A DNA stretch of 64,000 bases, taken from Gammaproteobacteria bacterium (GTDB lineage Bacteria; Pseudomonadota; Gammaproteobacteria; Pseudomonadales; Azotimanducaceae). The notes beneath the pieces were generated by a model that was given only the letters and a program-made list of their open reading frames with translations, ran no database searches and had not been told where the DNA came from. The stretch's first letter is position 1. Each line of letters begins with the position of its first letter. Location: assembly GCA_026707735.1 (NCBI GenBank), contig JAPOWH010000017.1, positions 1 to 64,000 on the forward strand. The letters are read 5' to 3'. Position numbers and translations under genes: made by a program. Positions 26,497 to 35,358 of this stretch are shown one piece after another.

Positions 26497-27676
26497 CATC
26501 AACCTTGCCTTTTGGATAGGGCTGCGCTACTTGCGCACGCGAAACATCGGACGCAGCAGATTGATAAATTGGGTATCGTTTGTCGGCTTGCTGTTGGGCA
26601 TCGCACTACTCATAGTTGTATTGTCGGTCCAGAACGGTCTGCACCGTCAAGCTGAGCAATTGGTTGTTGGGGCAGCTCCTCACGCCGTTCTTCATGCGGA
26701 CTTTGCCACGTCGCCAACCATAGCGGAATTGGAGGGAATGGAAGGAGTCATTGGCGTTGAACCCTTTGTTGAACTGTATGCACTGCTCATGATGCGAGGA
26801 ATCAGCCAGGGGGTTGTTGTATACGGTGTCGATTCTCTTGAACCACACCTTAAATTGCCAATTCCAAATACATCCCGAATGGCCGATGTCGATGGTGACC
26901 GATCATCCTTGGATGCACTAATCCATGGTTCCTGGATGCCGTCGGCGATAGCGCCTTCCACTTTTTCTCTTACCTTCCCCGTTGTGAAAGCGGGCGGTGT
27001 GGTCCCAAAATCTGGTAATTTTCAGTTAGCCGGGTACTCGGACGACTTTGTTCCTGGCGAGCAGCTTCAGCTAGTGACGGTGCGCGTTGCGGATTTGTTG
27101 CAGCTGGGAGTATTGGGGCCCAACCAAATTGCTCAACGAATTACACTCTCGGATCCGTGGCAGGCTGACGCGCTTTTGGCAGGAATCGACGGAGTCAGAA
27201 CTTGGTCGCAGGACTATGCGGAATTCTTTGGCGCGATCAATATGGAAAAGTCGATCCTGTTCGTAATGTTGACGTTCGTAATCGGTCTGGCATCACTCAA
27301 CATCGTGTCTGGTCAAGCGATGCTCATAAACAGCAAGAAATCGGATATTGCCATATTGCGAACCATGGGAGCCGAACCTAGGGTGATCGAATTGGCGTTT
27401 GCCTTGCACGGGTTCTTGATCGCCATTGGCGGTATATTGGTGGGATTAGTACTAGGAATTCTTATCAGCGGCCAAATAATGCACTTCTTGCAGTTACTGA
27501 TTGATTGGCGAGTTATTGGCAGCTTCCAACTGTTCGACATGCATCCATTTCTGCAGCCTTGGGACATTTTCTTGACGCTAGTTGTAGCCTTTGCAATCGT
27601 TTGCATAGGTGTGCTGCGCCCACTTTCTCTTGTATTAAGGACAAATCCGATCGATGCCCTGCACAACCCAACCTAA
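26486..27676 (+). CDS. lolE: Lipoprotein-releasing ABC permease LolC/LolE family, second copy
   Basis: Partner permease of lolC. The N-terminus NLAFWIGLRYLRTRNIGRS is followed by the first membrane helix, a periplasmic domain (about 55-260), three C-terminal helices and the MacB-type end SLVLRTNPIDALHNPT. TTG 26486 overlaps the lolD stop (TTGAAGACTAG) and gives the family-like start; GTG 26465 is an alternative. Ends with TAA. The order lolC-lolD-lolE is the standard gammaproteobacterial one. Confidence 0.92.
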   Translation: MKTSINLAFWIGLRYLRTRNIGRSRLINWVSFVGLLLGIALLIVVLSVQNGLHRQAEQLVVGAAPHAVLHADFATSPTIAELEGMEGVIGVEPFVELYALLMMRGISQGVVVYGVDSLEPHLKLPIPNTSRMADVDGDRSSLDALIHGSWMPSAIAPSTFSLTFPVVKAGGVVPKSGNFQLAGYSDDFVPGEQLQLVTVRVADLLQLGVLGPNQIAQRITLSDPWQADALLAGIDGVRTWSQDYAEFFGAINMEKSILFVMLTFVIGLASLNIVSGQAMLINSKKSDIAILRTMGAEPRVIELAFALHGFLIAIGGILVGLVLGILISGQIMHFLQLLIDWRVIGSFQLFDMHPFLQPWDIFLTLVVAFAIVCIGVLRPLSLVLRTNPIDALHNPT

Positions 27677-27780
27677 GCGACTTGCCATGATTGATGCTCG
27701 TGTCCTCCATTGCTGGACCTGTCAATTGCTGGTTCCATCAATCTAAATTGCCGAATTAGAACCACAGGAGTAATCAGCAA

Positions 27781-28596
27781 GTGGTCAAGAGATGCCTCAT
27801 CTTAGCCGGCGGGTACGGAACGCGCTTTCTTCCCGCCACCAAAGCAGTGCCCAAGGAAATGTTGCCAATTCTCGATAAGCCGCTAATTCAATACAGTGTC
27901 GAGGAGGCCGTAGAGGCCGGAATGGTCGAGATTGGATTTATTACAGGACGCGGCAAACGCGCGATTGAGGATCATTTCGATGCTAACTTGGAGCTTGAGA
28001 ATCGAATCCAAGGCACCGCTCGCGAAGCCGATCTAGCAAGTCTCCAGCGTCTGATCGAAATATGCGGCTTCTCATACACACGACAAGGTGAAACGCTCGG
28101 CACAGGCCACGCGGTTCTTTGTGGACGTCTCATTATGGGAAACCATCCCTTTGCGGTCGTACTTCCGGACGACTTGTGCCTCAATCCAAACCTTGGGGTT
28201 CTTGCACAGCTTTCCAATGTATTTGCCAAGTACCAGTGCTGCGTAGTTGCGGTGGAGAGAGTGCCTCTAGCTAAAACAGATCGCTACGGAATAATCGATG
28301 GCAAAGAGCAGGCAGACGGGACCTTTCTAGTCAACGAACTCATTGAGAAACCTAGTCCCGAGGAAGCGCCGAGCAACTATGGGGTAGTTGGCCGCTACAT
28401 TTTGGTTCCGGAGATTTTCGAGGTGCTTGAGAAAACGGAGCCTGGGCACAGCGGAGAGATCCAATTGACAGATGCATTGAATACGTTAGCCAAGACAGAT
28501 CGCGTGGTGGCATGCGCATTCGAAGGACTGCGATTCGACTGTGGATCAATCGACGGATTTGTGGAAGCCACAAACCACTGCTATAGCCAACAATAA
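27781..28596 (+). CDS. galU: UTP-glucose-1-phosphate uridylyltransferase
   Basis: Makes UDP-glucose for surface polysaccharides and sugar interconversion. The 271 residues open with CLILAGGYGTRFLPATKAVPKEMLP, the nucleotide-binding signature (split here as CLILAGGYGTRFLP and ATKAVPKEMLP). Further motifs are FITGRGKRAIEDHFD, the metal-site VLPDD, and EKPSPEEAPSNYGVVGRY. GTG start, with AGGAG 13 bases upstream. It stands between lolCDE and exbBD, where related genomes usually carry comEC. Confidence 0.95.
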   Translation: MVKRCLILAGGYGTRFLPATKAVPKEMLPILDKPLIQYSVEEAVEAGMVEIGFITGRGKRAIEDHFDANLELENRIQGTAREADLASLQRLIEICGFSYTRQGETLGTGHAVLCGRLIMGNHPFAVVLPDDLCLNPNLGVLAQLSNVFAKYQCCVVAVERVPLAKTDRYGIIDGKEQADGTFLVNELIEKPSPEEAPSNYGVVGRYILVPEIFEVLEKTEPGHSGEIQLTDALNTLAKTDRVVACAFEGLRFDCGSIDGFVEATNHCYSQQ

Positions 28597-28667
28597 CTAA
28601 GTCTAAATGCAGGCAAACCCACTTGTTTGTTTCATGCACGATCGATTTAGTCTCGACTACCCCCACC

Positions 28668-28673
28668 TATAAT
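28668..28673 (+). promoter_or_regulatory. Consensus -10 box upstream of exbB
   Basis: TATAAT lies 35 bases before the ATG at 28703 in the gap after galU. The -35 region (around ATTTAG) is poor, so this rests on the perfect -10 and its position. Confidence 0.4.
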
Positions 28674-28702
28674 GCCGTGAACGCTTCTAGGTGCGAGAAC
28701 AC

Positions 28703-29323
28703 ATGCTGGAACTAGCAAAATCCGGCGGTTGGCTTATGGTGCCAATCTTTGTGTGCAGTCTCGTTGCCGTGGCAATATTCATCGAGCGGAGCTGGGTTTT
28801 ACGCAAGTCAAGAGTCGCGCCCTCCGGTCTAATCGACCAGATTTCAAACAGGCTGCGGCAACACGGGTTCGTCGATAGCCACCTTCTTGAAGAATTGGAC
28901 AGGTGTCCATTGGGTACGATTCTTGCTGCCGGTCTGAGAAAATCGGAATTCGGCGCTGAAGCGGCCAAGTCGGCCATGCAACAGACCGCAAGCCAAGTCA
29001 CCATTGAGTTGGAACGCTTCCTTACTGCTTTGGGCACGGTCGCCTCGATCTCGCCGCTCCTGGGCCTATTGGGTACGGTGATTGGCATGATCCAGGTCTT
29101 CACGACACTGGTTGCATCGGGAGGCGGCGATCCCACGCTACTCGCAGGTGGCATCTCCGAGGCGCTGATAACCACGGCTACAGGAATTTCGGTGGCGATC
29201 GTTGCTCTGGCCTGCCACCGCTACTTTCTGCGTCGCGTGGACAAGCTCGTGGTAGCTATGGAACAACACGCGGGCTCTCTAGTTGATTTGCTGATTCGAG
29301 ACTTCGACATGGAGCAGGATTGA
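28703..29323 (+). CDS. exbB: MotA/TolQ/ExbB proton-channel family protein
   Basis: Inner-membrane stator that, with an ExbD-type partner, uses proton motive force to drive TonB- or Tol-type energy transfer. 206 residues with three hydrophobic helices (about 10-30, 110-133, 150-172) and the conserved ALGTVASISPLLGLLGTVIGM and SEALITTATGISVAI segments (each 20 residues or fewer). It overlaps exbD by TTGA. No tonB, tolA or receptor is adjacent; in this chromosomal position (before msbA/lpxK) the pair is common in Pseudomonas-like genomes. Confidence 0.9.
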   Translation: MLELAKSGGWLMVPIFVCSLVAVAIFIERSWVLRKSRVAPSGLIDQISNRLRQHGFVDSHLLEELDRCPLGTILAAGLRKSEFGAEAAKSAMQQTASQVTIELERFLTALGTVASISPLLGLLGTVIGMIQVFTTLVASGGGDPTLLAGGISEALITTATGISVAIVALACHRYFLRRVDKLVVAMEQHAGSLVDLLIRDFDMEQD

Positions 29324-29739
29324 ATTTTCGAAGACCTCGGCGGGTCAACGTAATGATCGAGCTCACGCCGCTGATCGATGTAGTGTTTTTGCTCCTGATC
29401 TTCTTCATGGTCACCTCGACCGTCGCGCGCGAGACAGTGTTGAGTGTGCTGCTTCCCGAAGCGCATGGCGAAACCATGAGAAGCAGCGAAACCGTGTTGG
29501 AGATTGCTATTACTGATGACGACGAGGTATTCATTGCAGGCGAAAAAATTTCTGTTGTTTCCTATAGTTCCATCCAAACTCGGCTCCGGAGTCTTGAAAC
29601 GGCAAATGCCGATTCCCATGTCATGATTCGTGGTTCTGCAGATGCCCGGCACTCCACAGTAGTGCTCGTGCTAGACGCGCTGGGTGGACTCGGAATGAAC
29701 AACGTAAGGATTTTGGCGACCGACCCCGACGTGCAATGA
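29320..29739 (+). CDS. exbD: ExbD/TolR family biopolymer transport protein
   Basis: Single-pass inner-membrane partner of ExbB. 139 residues: short basic N-terminus, the helix ELTPLIDVVFLLLIFFMV with the proton-carrying aspartate of LIDVVF, and a periplasmic C-terminal domain ending GMNNVRILATDPD. It starts with TTG overlapping the exbB stop. The next gene, msbA, follows after nine bases. Confidence 0.92.
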   Translation: MNFRRPRRVNVMIELTPLIDVVFLLLIFFMVTSTVARETVLSVLLPEAHGETMRSSETVLEIAITDDDEVFIAGEKISVVSYSSIQTRLRSLETANADSHVMIRGSADARHSTVVLVLDALGGLGMNNVRILATDPDVQ

Positions 29740-29748
29740 GAGCAGCTT

Positions 29749-31560
29749 ATGCCGAATCGTAGTCCTTCCGATTGGCAGACATACAAGCGGCTAATTGGCT
29801 ATGTTCGTGGACGTGGCTGGCTTTTTGTTGTTGCCATCGTCGCCTATTGCCTTGCATCTTTGGGCGAGGTGTTCTTCGCCCAGATCCTAGGCTCGGTAGT
29901 CGATACCTTCAAGGAACCTACTGCAGCTGCCGAGCCGGTGTCCGAGAGCAGATTCTGGATTCCAGATCTGTTCCTGCAGTTTCATTGGCCACTGCCATTG
30001 CTGTTTTCCCTAATGATCGGGGTCGCAGCGGTAGTCCGTGCCTTAGGTACGGTTTTCGGCGAGTTCCTGTTGTCACGCGTTTCCTTTCATGTTGTGCATT
30101 CGATTCGATGCGAACTGCACGCTCGCCTGCTCGTGCTACCCAGTTCGTACTTCGACGCGAGCAAGCAAGGTGAGATTTCAAATCGCTTGACAGACACCAC
30201 GTCCAAACTTCGCGATACCGTCACCGATGTCCAGCGCATCCTGTTGCAGGACGGGGCCAAGCTAGTTCTCATGCTTGGGTTCATGATGGTGATCAATGCA
30301 TATTTGACAGGGTTGTTTCTTGTGTTGGCGCCAATTGTTGCCGTAATCGTGCGCGTCGCATCCAAACGATTTCGACAGATTAGCACCAACATTCAGTCGT
30401 CCATGGGAGACGTAACACATGTAGGGCAGGAAACTGTCAATTTCTTCAAGTCCATTCGAGCATATGGTGGACTCCCGCATCAAGATCGGACATTCAGACT
30501 AGCGAGTGAACGGAATCGTAAGCAGCATCTCAAGCTGATTGCAACGAAGGCAGTAAGCGCGCAGTTCATCCAGCTTCTGGCGGCATTTGCCATTGCGGCA
30601 CTCGTGGGAATATTGTTTCTAGAGCAAGTCTCCGGAGGAATGTCCGCAAAACACCTTATTACCTTTGTCGGTTTGGCTGGTGCATTGGCGAGCCCCATCA
30701 AGCGGCTTTCTGACGTTAATGCAAGAATTCAGATGGGACTAGCAGCAGCTACCGAGATATTTGAACAGGTGGATAGAGATGCCGAGGTCGATACCGGTAG
30801 AGTCGTACTTGGTGATGTCGATGGCAAGATCGAGTATCGAAATGTGATGTTTCGGTATTCCACCGGAACTGGCAATGCACTTGATGGCGTTACGCTCAAT
30901 ATAGAAGCAGGTCAGACATTCGCGCTGGTCGGTTCTACGGGAAGTGGGAAAACGACGCTAATTGAGATGTTGCTTCGCTTCTATGAACCAAATTCCGGGG
31001 AGATTTTGCTAGACGGGCAACCGATTCGAGACTTCACCAAGGAGTCTCTGAGACGGCAAATCGCATTGGTAAGTCAGGAGGTGTTTCTATTCAATGACTC
31101 TCTGCGCGCAAATATTGCCTTCGGTGACCTAAGGGAATCACCCGAAGATCGGATATTGGATGCCATCGACCGATCTAGAGTTAGCCAATTTGTTGAAAGG
31201 CTTCCCGATGGCCTCGATACCGTGGTCGGCGACAGGGGATCCAATTTGTCACAAGGAGAGCGACAAAGGGTATTAATTGCACGAGCAATTCTCAAGGACG
31301 CGCCAATACTCATTTTGGATGAGGCGACTTCTGCGTTGGATGCGCAATCCGAGACTCTCATCCAGGCCGCTCTCGAAGAAGTAATGCAGGGTAGAACTAC
31401 ATTGGTTGTGGCGCATCGTCTGTCGACGGTTCAACGCGCCGATGTCATTGCCGTCTTGGAGCAAGGACAAATTGTCGAACAGGGAACGCATTCTGAACTG
31501 CTGGTGGCGAATGGCCGCTATGCAACGCTTCGCGAGTCTCAGTTTGGAGCAGAACGCTAG
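29749..31560 (+). CDS. msbA: Lipid A export ATP-binding/permease protein MsbA
   Basis: Homodimeric ABC flippase that moves lipid A-core across the inner membrane. 603 residues: six membrane helices in residues 20-330, then an ATPase domain with Walker A GSTGSGKTT near 394, signature LSQGERQR, Walker B ILILDEATSALD and the H-loop VVAHRLST. Its place directly before lpxK and kdsB supports lipid A work rather than drug export. Confidence 0.93.
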   Translation: MPNRSPSDWQTYKRLIGYVRGRGWLFVVAIVAYCLASLGEVFFAQILGSVVDTFKEPTAAAEPVSESRFWIPDLFLQFHWPLPLLFSLMIGVAAVVRALGTVFGEFLLSRVSFHVVHSIRCELHARLLVLPSSYFDASKQGEISNRLTDTTSKLRDTVTDVQRILLQDGAKLVLMLGFMMVINAYLTGLFLVLAPIVAVIVRVASKRFRQISTNIQSSMGDVTHVGQETVNFFKSIRAYGGLPHQDRTFRLASERNRKQHLKLIATKAVSAQFIQLLAAFAIAALVGILFLEQVSGGMSAKHLITFVGLAGALASPIKRLSDVNARIQMGLAAATEIFEQVDRDAEVDTGRVVLGDVDGKIEYRNVMFRYSTGTGNALDGVTLNIEAGQTFALVGSTGSGKTTLIEMLLRFYEPNSGEILLDGQPIRDFTKESLRRQIALVSQEVFLFNDSLRANIAFGDLRESPEDRILDAIDRSRVSQFVERLPDGLDTVVGDRGSNLSQGERQRVLIARAILKDAPILILDEATSALDAQSETLIQAALEEVMQGRTTLVVAHRLSTVQRADVIAVLEQGQIVEQGTHSELLVANGRYATLRESQFGAER

Positions 31561-31590
31561 AACCTGTCGCAATCGTGGTTGATCACTGGC

Positions 31591-32634
31591 ATGACAGAAT
31601 CGTTCAGAACCACGTTTGAATCCTACTTGAACAAGCAGTGGTATTCGCAATCTCGCTCGGCAAAGTTGCTCAGCCCCTGTTCGTGGATTTTTGGCCAATT
31701 GGTGCGAAGACGCCGCCGAAAATTCCTGTCCGGCAAGAAGGTGGTTTGGTCCGCTCCTGTTCCCGTGTGTGTCGTGGGAAATCTAACCGTGGGCGGCACC
31801 GGCAAGACTCCTTTGGTCGCGTGGCTGGCGGACTGGCTGACAGCAAGAGGAGCGCGGGTTGGCATTGTCAGCAGGGGCTACGGTGGCTCATCCAGTTACC
31901 CATTGGAAGTTACCGAATCGACGTCGGTACGGGAGGCGGGTGACGAAGCGCTGCTGCTTGCCCGTAGAACCAAATGTCCGGTGGTTGTTGATCCTCGTCG
32001 CGTCGCGGCCACGCAAACACTGTTGAGTAATCATGCAATAGACCTGGTGCTTTCCGACGACGGACTGCAGCACTACGCATTGGGACGAGATATCGAGGTC
32101 TTGGTAATTGATGGAGCCCGCGGCCATGGCAACGGCATGTTGCTGCCTGCAGGTCCGTTGCGCGAACCCATCGATCGCATCGAGTCCGTGGATTGGGTCG
32201 TCGCAAACGGCAAGCCCAGTAGGCTCGTTGATCACGAATGGGTAATGCACTTCGTCGCGAGGGAAATGGTCAATGTTGCAACGGAAACTACTGTTTGCGT
32301 GGACAAGTTTCGCGAAATGCATGGCGCTAAAGTCAGTGCCATGTCAGCAATTGGAAATCCAGCGCGTTTCAAGGAAACATTAGTCGATCTAGGGTTTCGA
32401 CCGTCATTAACTGCGTTCAAAGACCACTACCGATTCAAGGACGATGACTTCAATCATGTTCAGAATGGGGTATTGGTAGTCACAGAGAAGGATGCTCAGA
32501 AGATTCGCGAACTACCTCAAGTTGCGCCGGACACTTGGTTTCCGAGAATCGAGATTCAATTTGACGGAGATGTCGATCGCCACCTTAGTGAGATGTTTGG
32601 CGAGCACGAAATAGAGTTGTCAGACAAACCATGA
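31591..32634 (+). CDS. lpxK: Tetraacyldisaccharide 4'-kinase
   Basis: Phosphorylates the 4' position of the lipid A disaccharide precursor at the inner membrane. 347 residues from ATG 31591 (TTG 31579 is less likely). The Walker A is GNLTVGGTGKTP near residue 59, SRGYGG follows, the DDGLQH motif is near 153, and VVTEKDAQK lies near the C-terminus. The TGA overlaps kdsB as ATGA. Confidence 0.95.
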   Translation: MTESFRTTFESYLNKQWYSQSRSAKLLSPCSWIFGQLVRRRRRKFLSGKKVVWSAPVPVCVVGNLTVGGTGKTPLVAWLADWLTARGARVGIVSRGYGGSSSYPLEVTESTSVREAGDEALLLARRTKCPVVVDPRRVAATQTLLSNHAIDLVLSDDGLQHYALGRDIEVLVIDGARGHGNGMLLPAGPLREPIDRIESVDWVVANGKPSRLVDHEWVMHFVAREMVNVATETTVCVDKFREMHGAKVSAMSAIGNPARFKETLVDLGFRPSLTAFKDHYRFKDDDFNHVQNGVLVVTEKDAQKIRELPQVAPDTWFPRIEIQFDGDVDRHLSEMFGEHEIELSDKP

Positions 32635-33398
32635 AAGACTTCCATGTGGTTGTTCCCGCCAGACTTGGCTCAAAGCGCTTGCCAGGCAAGCCACTGCTTG
32701 ACCTAGGCGGCAAGTCCATGATAGTGCGCGTGGCCGAGCGAGCGTTGCTCTCCAACGCGACCAGCGTAACTGTAGCCACGGACGATCAGCGGATCGTCGA
32801 GGCTGTGGGCGAACTTCCTGTAAAAGCAGTCGTCACCTCGCCAGATCACCCATCCGGTACTGATCGAGTGCACGAAATTGCTGAACTCATGAATTGGGAC
32901 GAACAAACAGTCGTCGTCAACGTGCAGGGAGATGAACCACTCATTCCTCCACGAGTGATCGATCAGGTAGCCAACTTGCTTCTGACTAACCATAAGAGTG
33001 CTGTGAGCACATTGGCAGAACCAATTTCCACTACTGGGGACATTTTCGATCCCAATGTAGTTAAGGTTGTTTCAGACTCAAATGGAATGGCTCTTTACTT
33101 TTCGCGAGCTCCAGTGCCATGGCATCGAGAACGCTTCCCTGCGGGAGTCGAACGGATCGATCCTTCAATGTGGAGTCGGCACGTGGGCATCTACGCCTAT
33201 AGAGTCTGGGCTTTGAATGCGTTCGTGAAATTGCATCGATCGGAGCTTGAACGAACCGAATCACTGGAGCAATTGAGGTTCCTCGAAAATGGCTACTCGA
33301 TCGCCGTTGAGAATGCGTGCGGTGACATTCCGATCGGCGTTGATACCGAATCAGATCTAATCAAAGTGCGGCAATTGCTTGAGAACGACTCCAGCTAA
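32631..33398 (+). CDS. kdsB: 3-deoxy-manno-octulosonate cytidylyltransferase
   Basis: Activates Kdo as CMP-Kdo for the inner core of lipopolysaccharide. 255 residues with the CTP-binding start VVPARLGSKRLPGKPL, TDDQRI, DHPSGTDRVHEIAE, VNVQGDEPLI, and HVGIYAYR near residue 184. It follows lpxK with a four-base overlap. The small Trm112-like gene often found between lpxK and kdsB is absent. Confidence 0.96.
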   Translation: MKDFHVVVPARLGSKRLPGKPLLDLGGKSMIVRVAERALLSNATSVTVATDDQRIVEAVGELPVKAVVTSPDHPSGTDRVHEIAELMNWDEQTVVVNVQGDEPLIPPRVIDQVANLLLTNHKSAVSTLAEPISTTGDIFDPNVVKVVSDSNGMALYFSRAPVPWHRERFPAGVERIDPSMWSRHVGIYAYRVWALNAFVKLHRSELERTESLEQLRFLENGYSIAVENACGDIPIGVDTESDLIKVRQLLENDSS

Positions 33399-33408
33399 GC
33401 GAACGAAG

Positions 33409-34179
33409 CTAGCGGGGCGCCATGCGAATGCCACCATCTAGTCGCAGGGTTTGGCCGTTGAAGTAGGTGTTCTCCACTATTTGCTGAACCAATTGGGCGT
33501 ATTCGGTGGGTTCGCCGAGCCGTTTGGGAAACTGCACGCTCTCGATCAGCGGGAGACGAACACGATCGGGAGCTCCACTCATCATGGGAGTTTCGAATAT
33601 TCCTGGTGCAATCGTGCAGCAACGAATACCGTCTCTAGCCAGGTCGCGAGCGATTGGTAGAGTCATTCCAATAACTCCACCTTTGCTGGCGCTATAGGCG
33701 ACTTGCCCAATTTGCCCCTCGAAGCCAGCTACGGACGCTGTATTTATGATTACACCGCGTTCGCCGTCGTCGCCGATCGGGTCGTTGCCTTGCATCGCGG
33801 CGGCGCACAGCCGCAGTGTGTTGAAAGTTCCAATCAGGTTTACTTGAATGACAAGATTGAAGTTTCGCAACGGCAGCGGCCCGTCTCTACCTACAGTTCG
33901 TGCCGCAGAACCTATCCCTGCGCAATTTACGTTTATGTGTATAGCCGAAAAAGCACTCAATGCGGCTTCAATCGCGGACTCAGCAGATGACTCTTCAGCA
34001 ACATTGCAGGCAAATGCTCGGGCATTCTCGCCCAGTTCTGTGGCGGTTTGTTTTGCGAGATCTTCATTGAGGTCGAGCAGTGCGACTTTGCCCCCATTGG
34101 CGATAATCCTCTCTGCTGTGGCTCTACCAAGTCCAGAAGCCCCTCCTGTAACAACGGCTACTTTGTCTCCTAAATCCAT
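33409..34179 (-). CDS. SDR-type 3-hydroxyacyl-CoA dehydrogenase (HSD10-like)
   Basis: NAD-dependent short-chain dehydrogenase resembling type II 3-hydroxyacyl-CoA dehydrogenase, which oxidises 3-hydroxyacyl-CoA in beta- or branched-chain oxidation. 256 residues: TGGASGLG cofactor loop at 12-19, the aspartate LLDLNED selecting NAD, NCAGIG, catalytic Ser in [10 protein letters not shown], Tyr-Lys in YSASKGG, and the C-terminal [18 protein letters not shown] typical of the group. It is convergent with kdsB and divergent from murB, with no beta-oxidation genes beside it. Confidence 0.88.
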   Translation of the reverse strand: MDLGDKVAVVTGGASGLGRATAERIIANGGKVALLDLNEDLAKQTATELGENARAFACNVAEESSAESAIEAALSAFSAIHINVNCAGIGSAARTVGRDGPLPLRNFNLVIQVNLIGTFNTLRLCAAAMQGNDPIGDDGERGVIINTASVAGFEGQIGQVAYSASKGGVIGMTLPIARDLARDGIRCCTIAPGIFETPMMSGAPDRVRLPLIESVQFPKRLGEPTEYAQLVQQIVENTYFNGQTLRLDGGIRMAPR

Positions 34180-34324
34180 GGTCGCACCTCTGTGTAAATT
34201 GATCTTGGTCCTGTGGAACGGGGATTATAGGTTTGCGATGACGCAAAATGACTCGTACTTTCCAGCCACCGCAATTCAATGGAATTGACAACCCAGTCAA
34301 CTGCCGACCAACTTGGGAAACCGT

Positions 34325-35338
34325 GTGAACATTACGATTGAACGACAGGCATCACTGGGCAAATTGAATACGCTCGGCGTAGAGTCAACGGCTGCAGAAC
34401 TCGTAACGGTTACACACGAGGGACAACTGCCAGCTGCCACTTGCACCACGATTCCCCTTGTCTTGCTGGGTGGAGGATCAAACGTTGTACTAAGGAAGTT
34501 TGTGAACGCCCGCGTGGTTCGAATCGCCATTCGAGGGATGAACTTTGAGAAATTGGACGATGGACGAATTAGGGTACGAGCTGGAGCCGGAGAAAATTGG
34601 AATGAATTGGTGCGAGCGACGGTTGGTCGCGGCATAGCTGGTCTCGAGAATCTTGTTCTCATTCCGGGATTGGTGGGTGGTGCACCCTATCAAAACATCG
34701 GCGCCTACGGTCGCGAATTGGCCGAAGTACTCGAGAGCGTGCGAGTATTCGATTTGCAGGAACGCGTTTTCCGCACAATTCCAAACGCAGATTGCACATT
34801 TCGCTACCGCGACAGCTTGTTCAAATCGGATTGCAGGGACAGGTATGCAATTACTTCAGTTCAGTTGCTACTTGGAGATTGCATTTTGGAAGCGAGCTAC
34901 AGGGATGTAAGAACGTCAGTGAAGGATTGGCCTGCCTACGCGATGTCGAGCCGGACAATTGCTGAAACGGTTGCTCGAATACGCCGGCGCAAGTTGCCCG
35001 ACTATCGTACCCATGGGAATATCGGCAGTTTCTTCAAAAACCCCACTTTGACATATGAGGAGTACGATTCACTGCTAGGCAGGCTTGACATTCCTGGTTT
35101 CAAGGAGAATCAAAAGGTACGCGTGCCGGCTGCGCGACTCATAGACGCATGCGGTTGGAAGGGGCGTTCGATAGGCAAGGTAGATGTGTGGCACCGCCAG
35201 CCATTGGTGCTAGTCAATCGTGGAGGCGCTTCTGGCAGCGAGTGCTTGAACGTTTCCAAGCTAATCGCGGACGACGTACATAGCCAATTCGATGTCACGC
35301 TCGAACTTGAACCCATCGTAATGGGGGACGACGCCTAG
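34325..35338 (+). CDS. murB: UDP-N-acetylenolpyruvoylglucosamine reductase
   Basis: FAD enzyme that reduces UDP-GlcNAc-enolpyruvate to UDP-MurNAc in peptidoglycan synthesis. 337 residues, type I (E. coli-like) with the YRDSLFK insertion. Seen: FAD loop LLGGGSNVVL, LENLVLIPGLVGGAPYQNIG (20 residues), catalytic serine in GSFFKNP, and C-terminal Glu in LELEPIV. GTG 34325 with GGGA upstream is preferred; TTG 34313 is possible. It converges on rne. Confidence 0.94.
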   Translation: MNITIERQASLGKLNTLGVESTAAELVTVTHEGQLPAATCTTIPLVLLGGGSNVVLRKFVNARVVRIAIRGMNFEKLDDGRIRVRAGAGENWNELVRATVGRGIAGLENLVLIPGLVGGAPYQNIGAYGRELAEVLESVRVFDLQERVFRTIPNADCTFRYRDSLFKSDCRDRYAITSVQLLLGDCILEASYRDVRTSVKDWPAYAMSSRTIAETVARIRRRKLPDYRTHGNIGSFFKNPTLTYEEYDSLLGRLDIPGFKENQKVRVPAARLIDACGWKGRSIGKVDVWHRQPLVLVNRGGASGSECLNVSKLIADDVHSQFDVTLELEPIVMGDDA

Positions 35339-35358
35339 CTTTTTGCCCCGTTCGAGGC

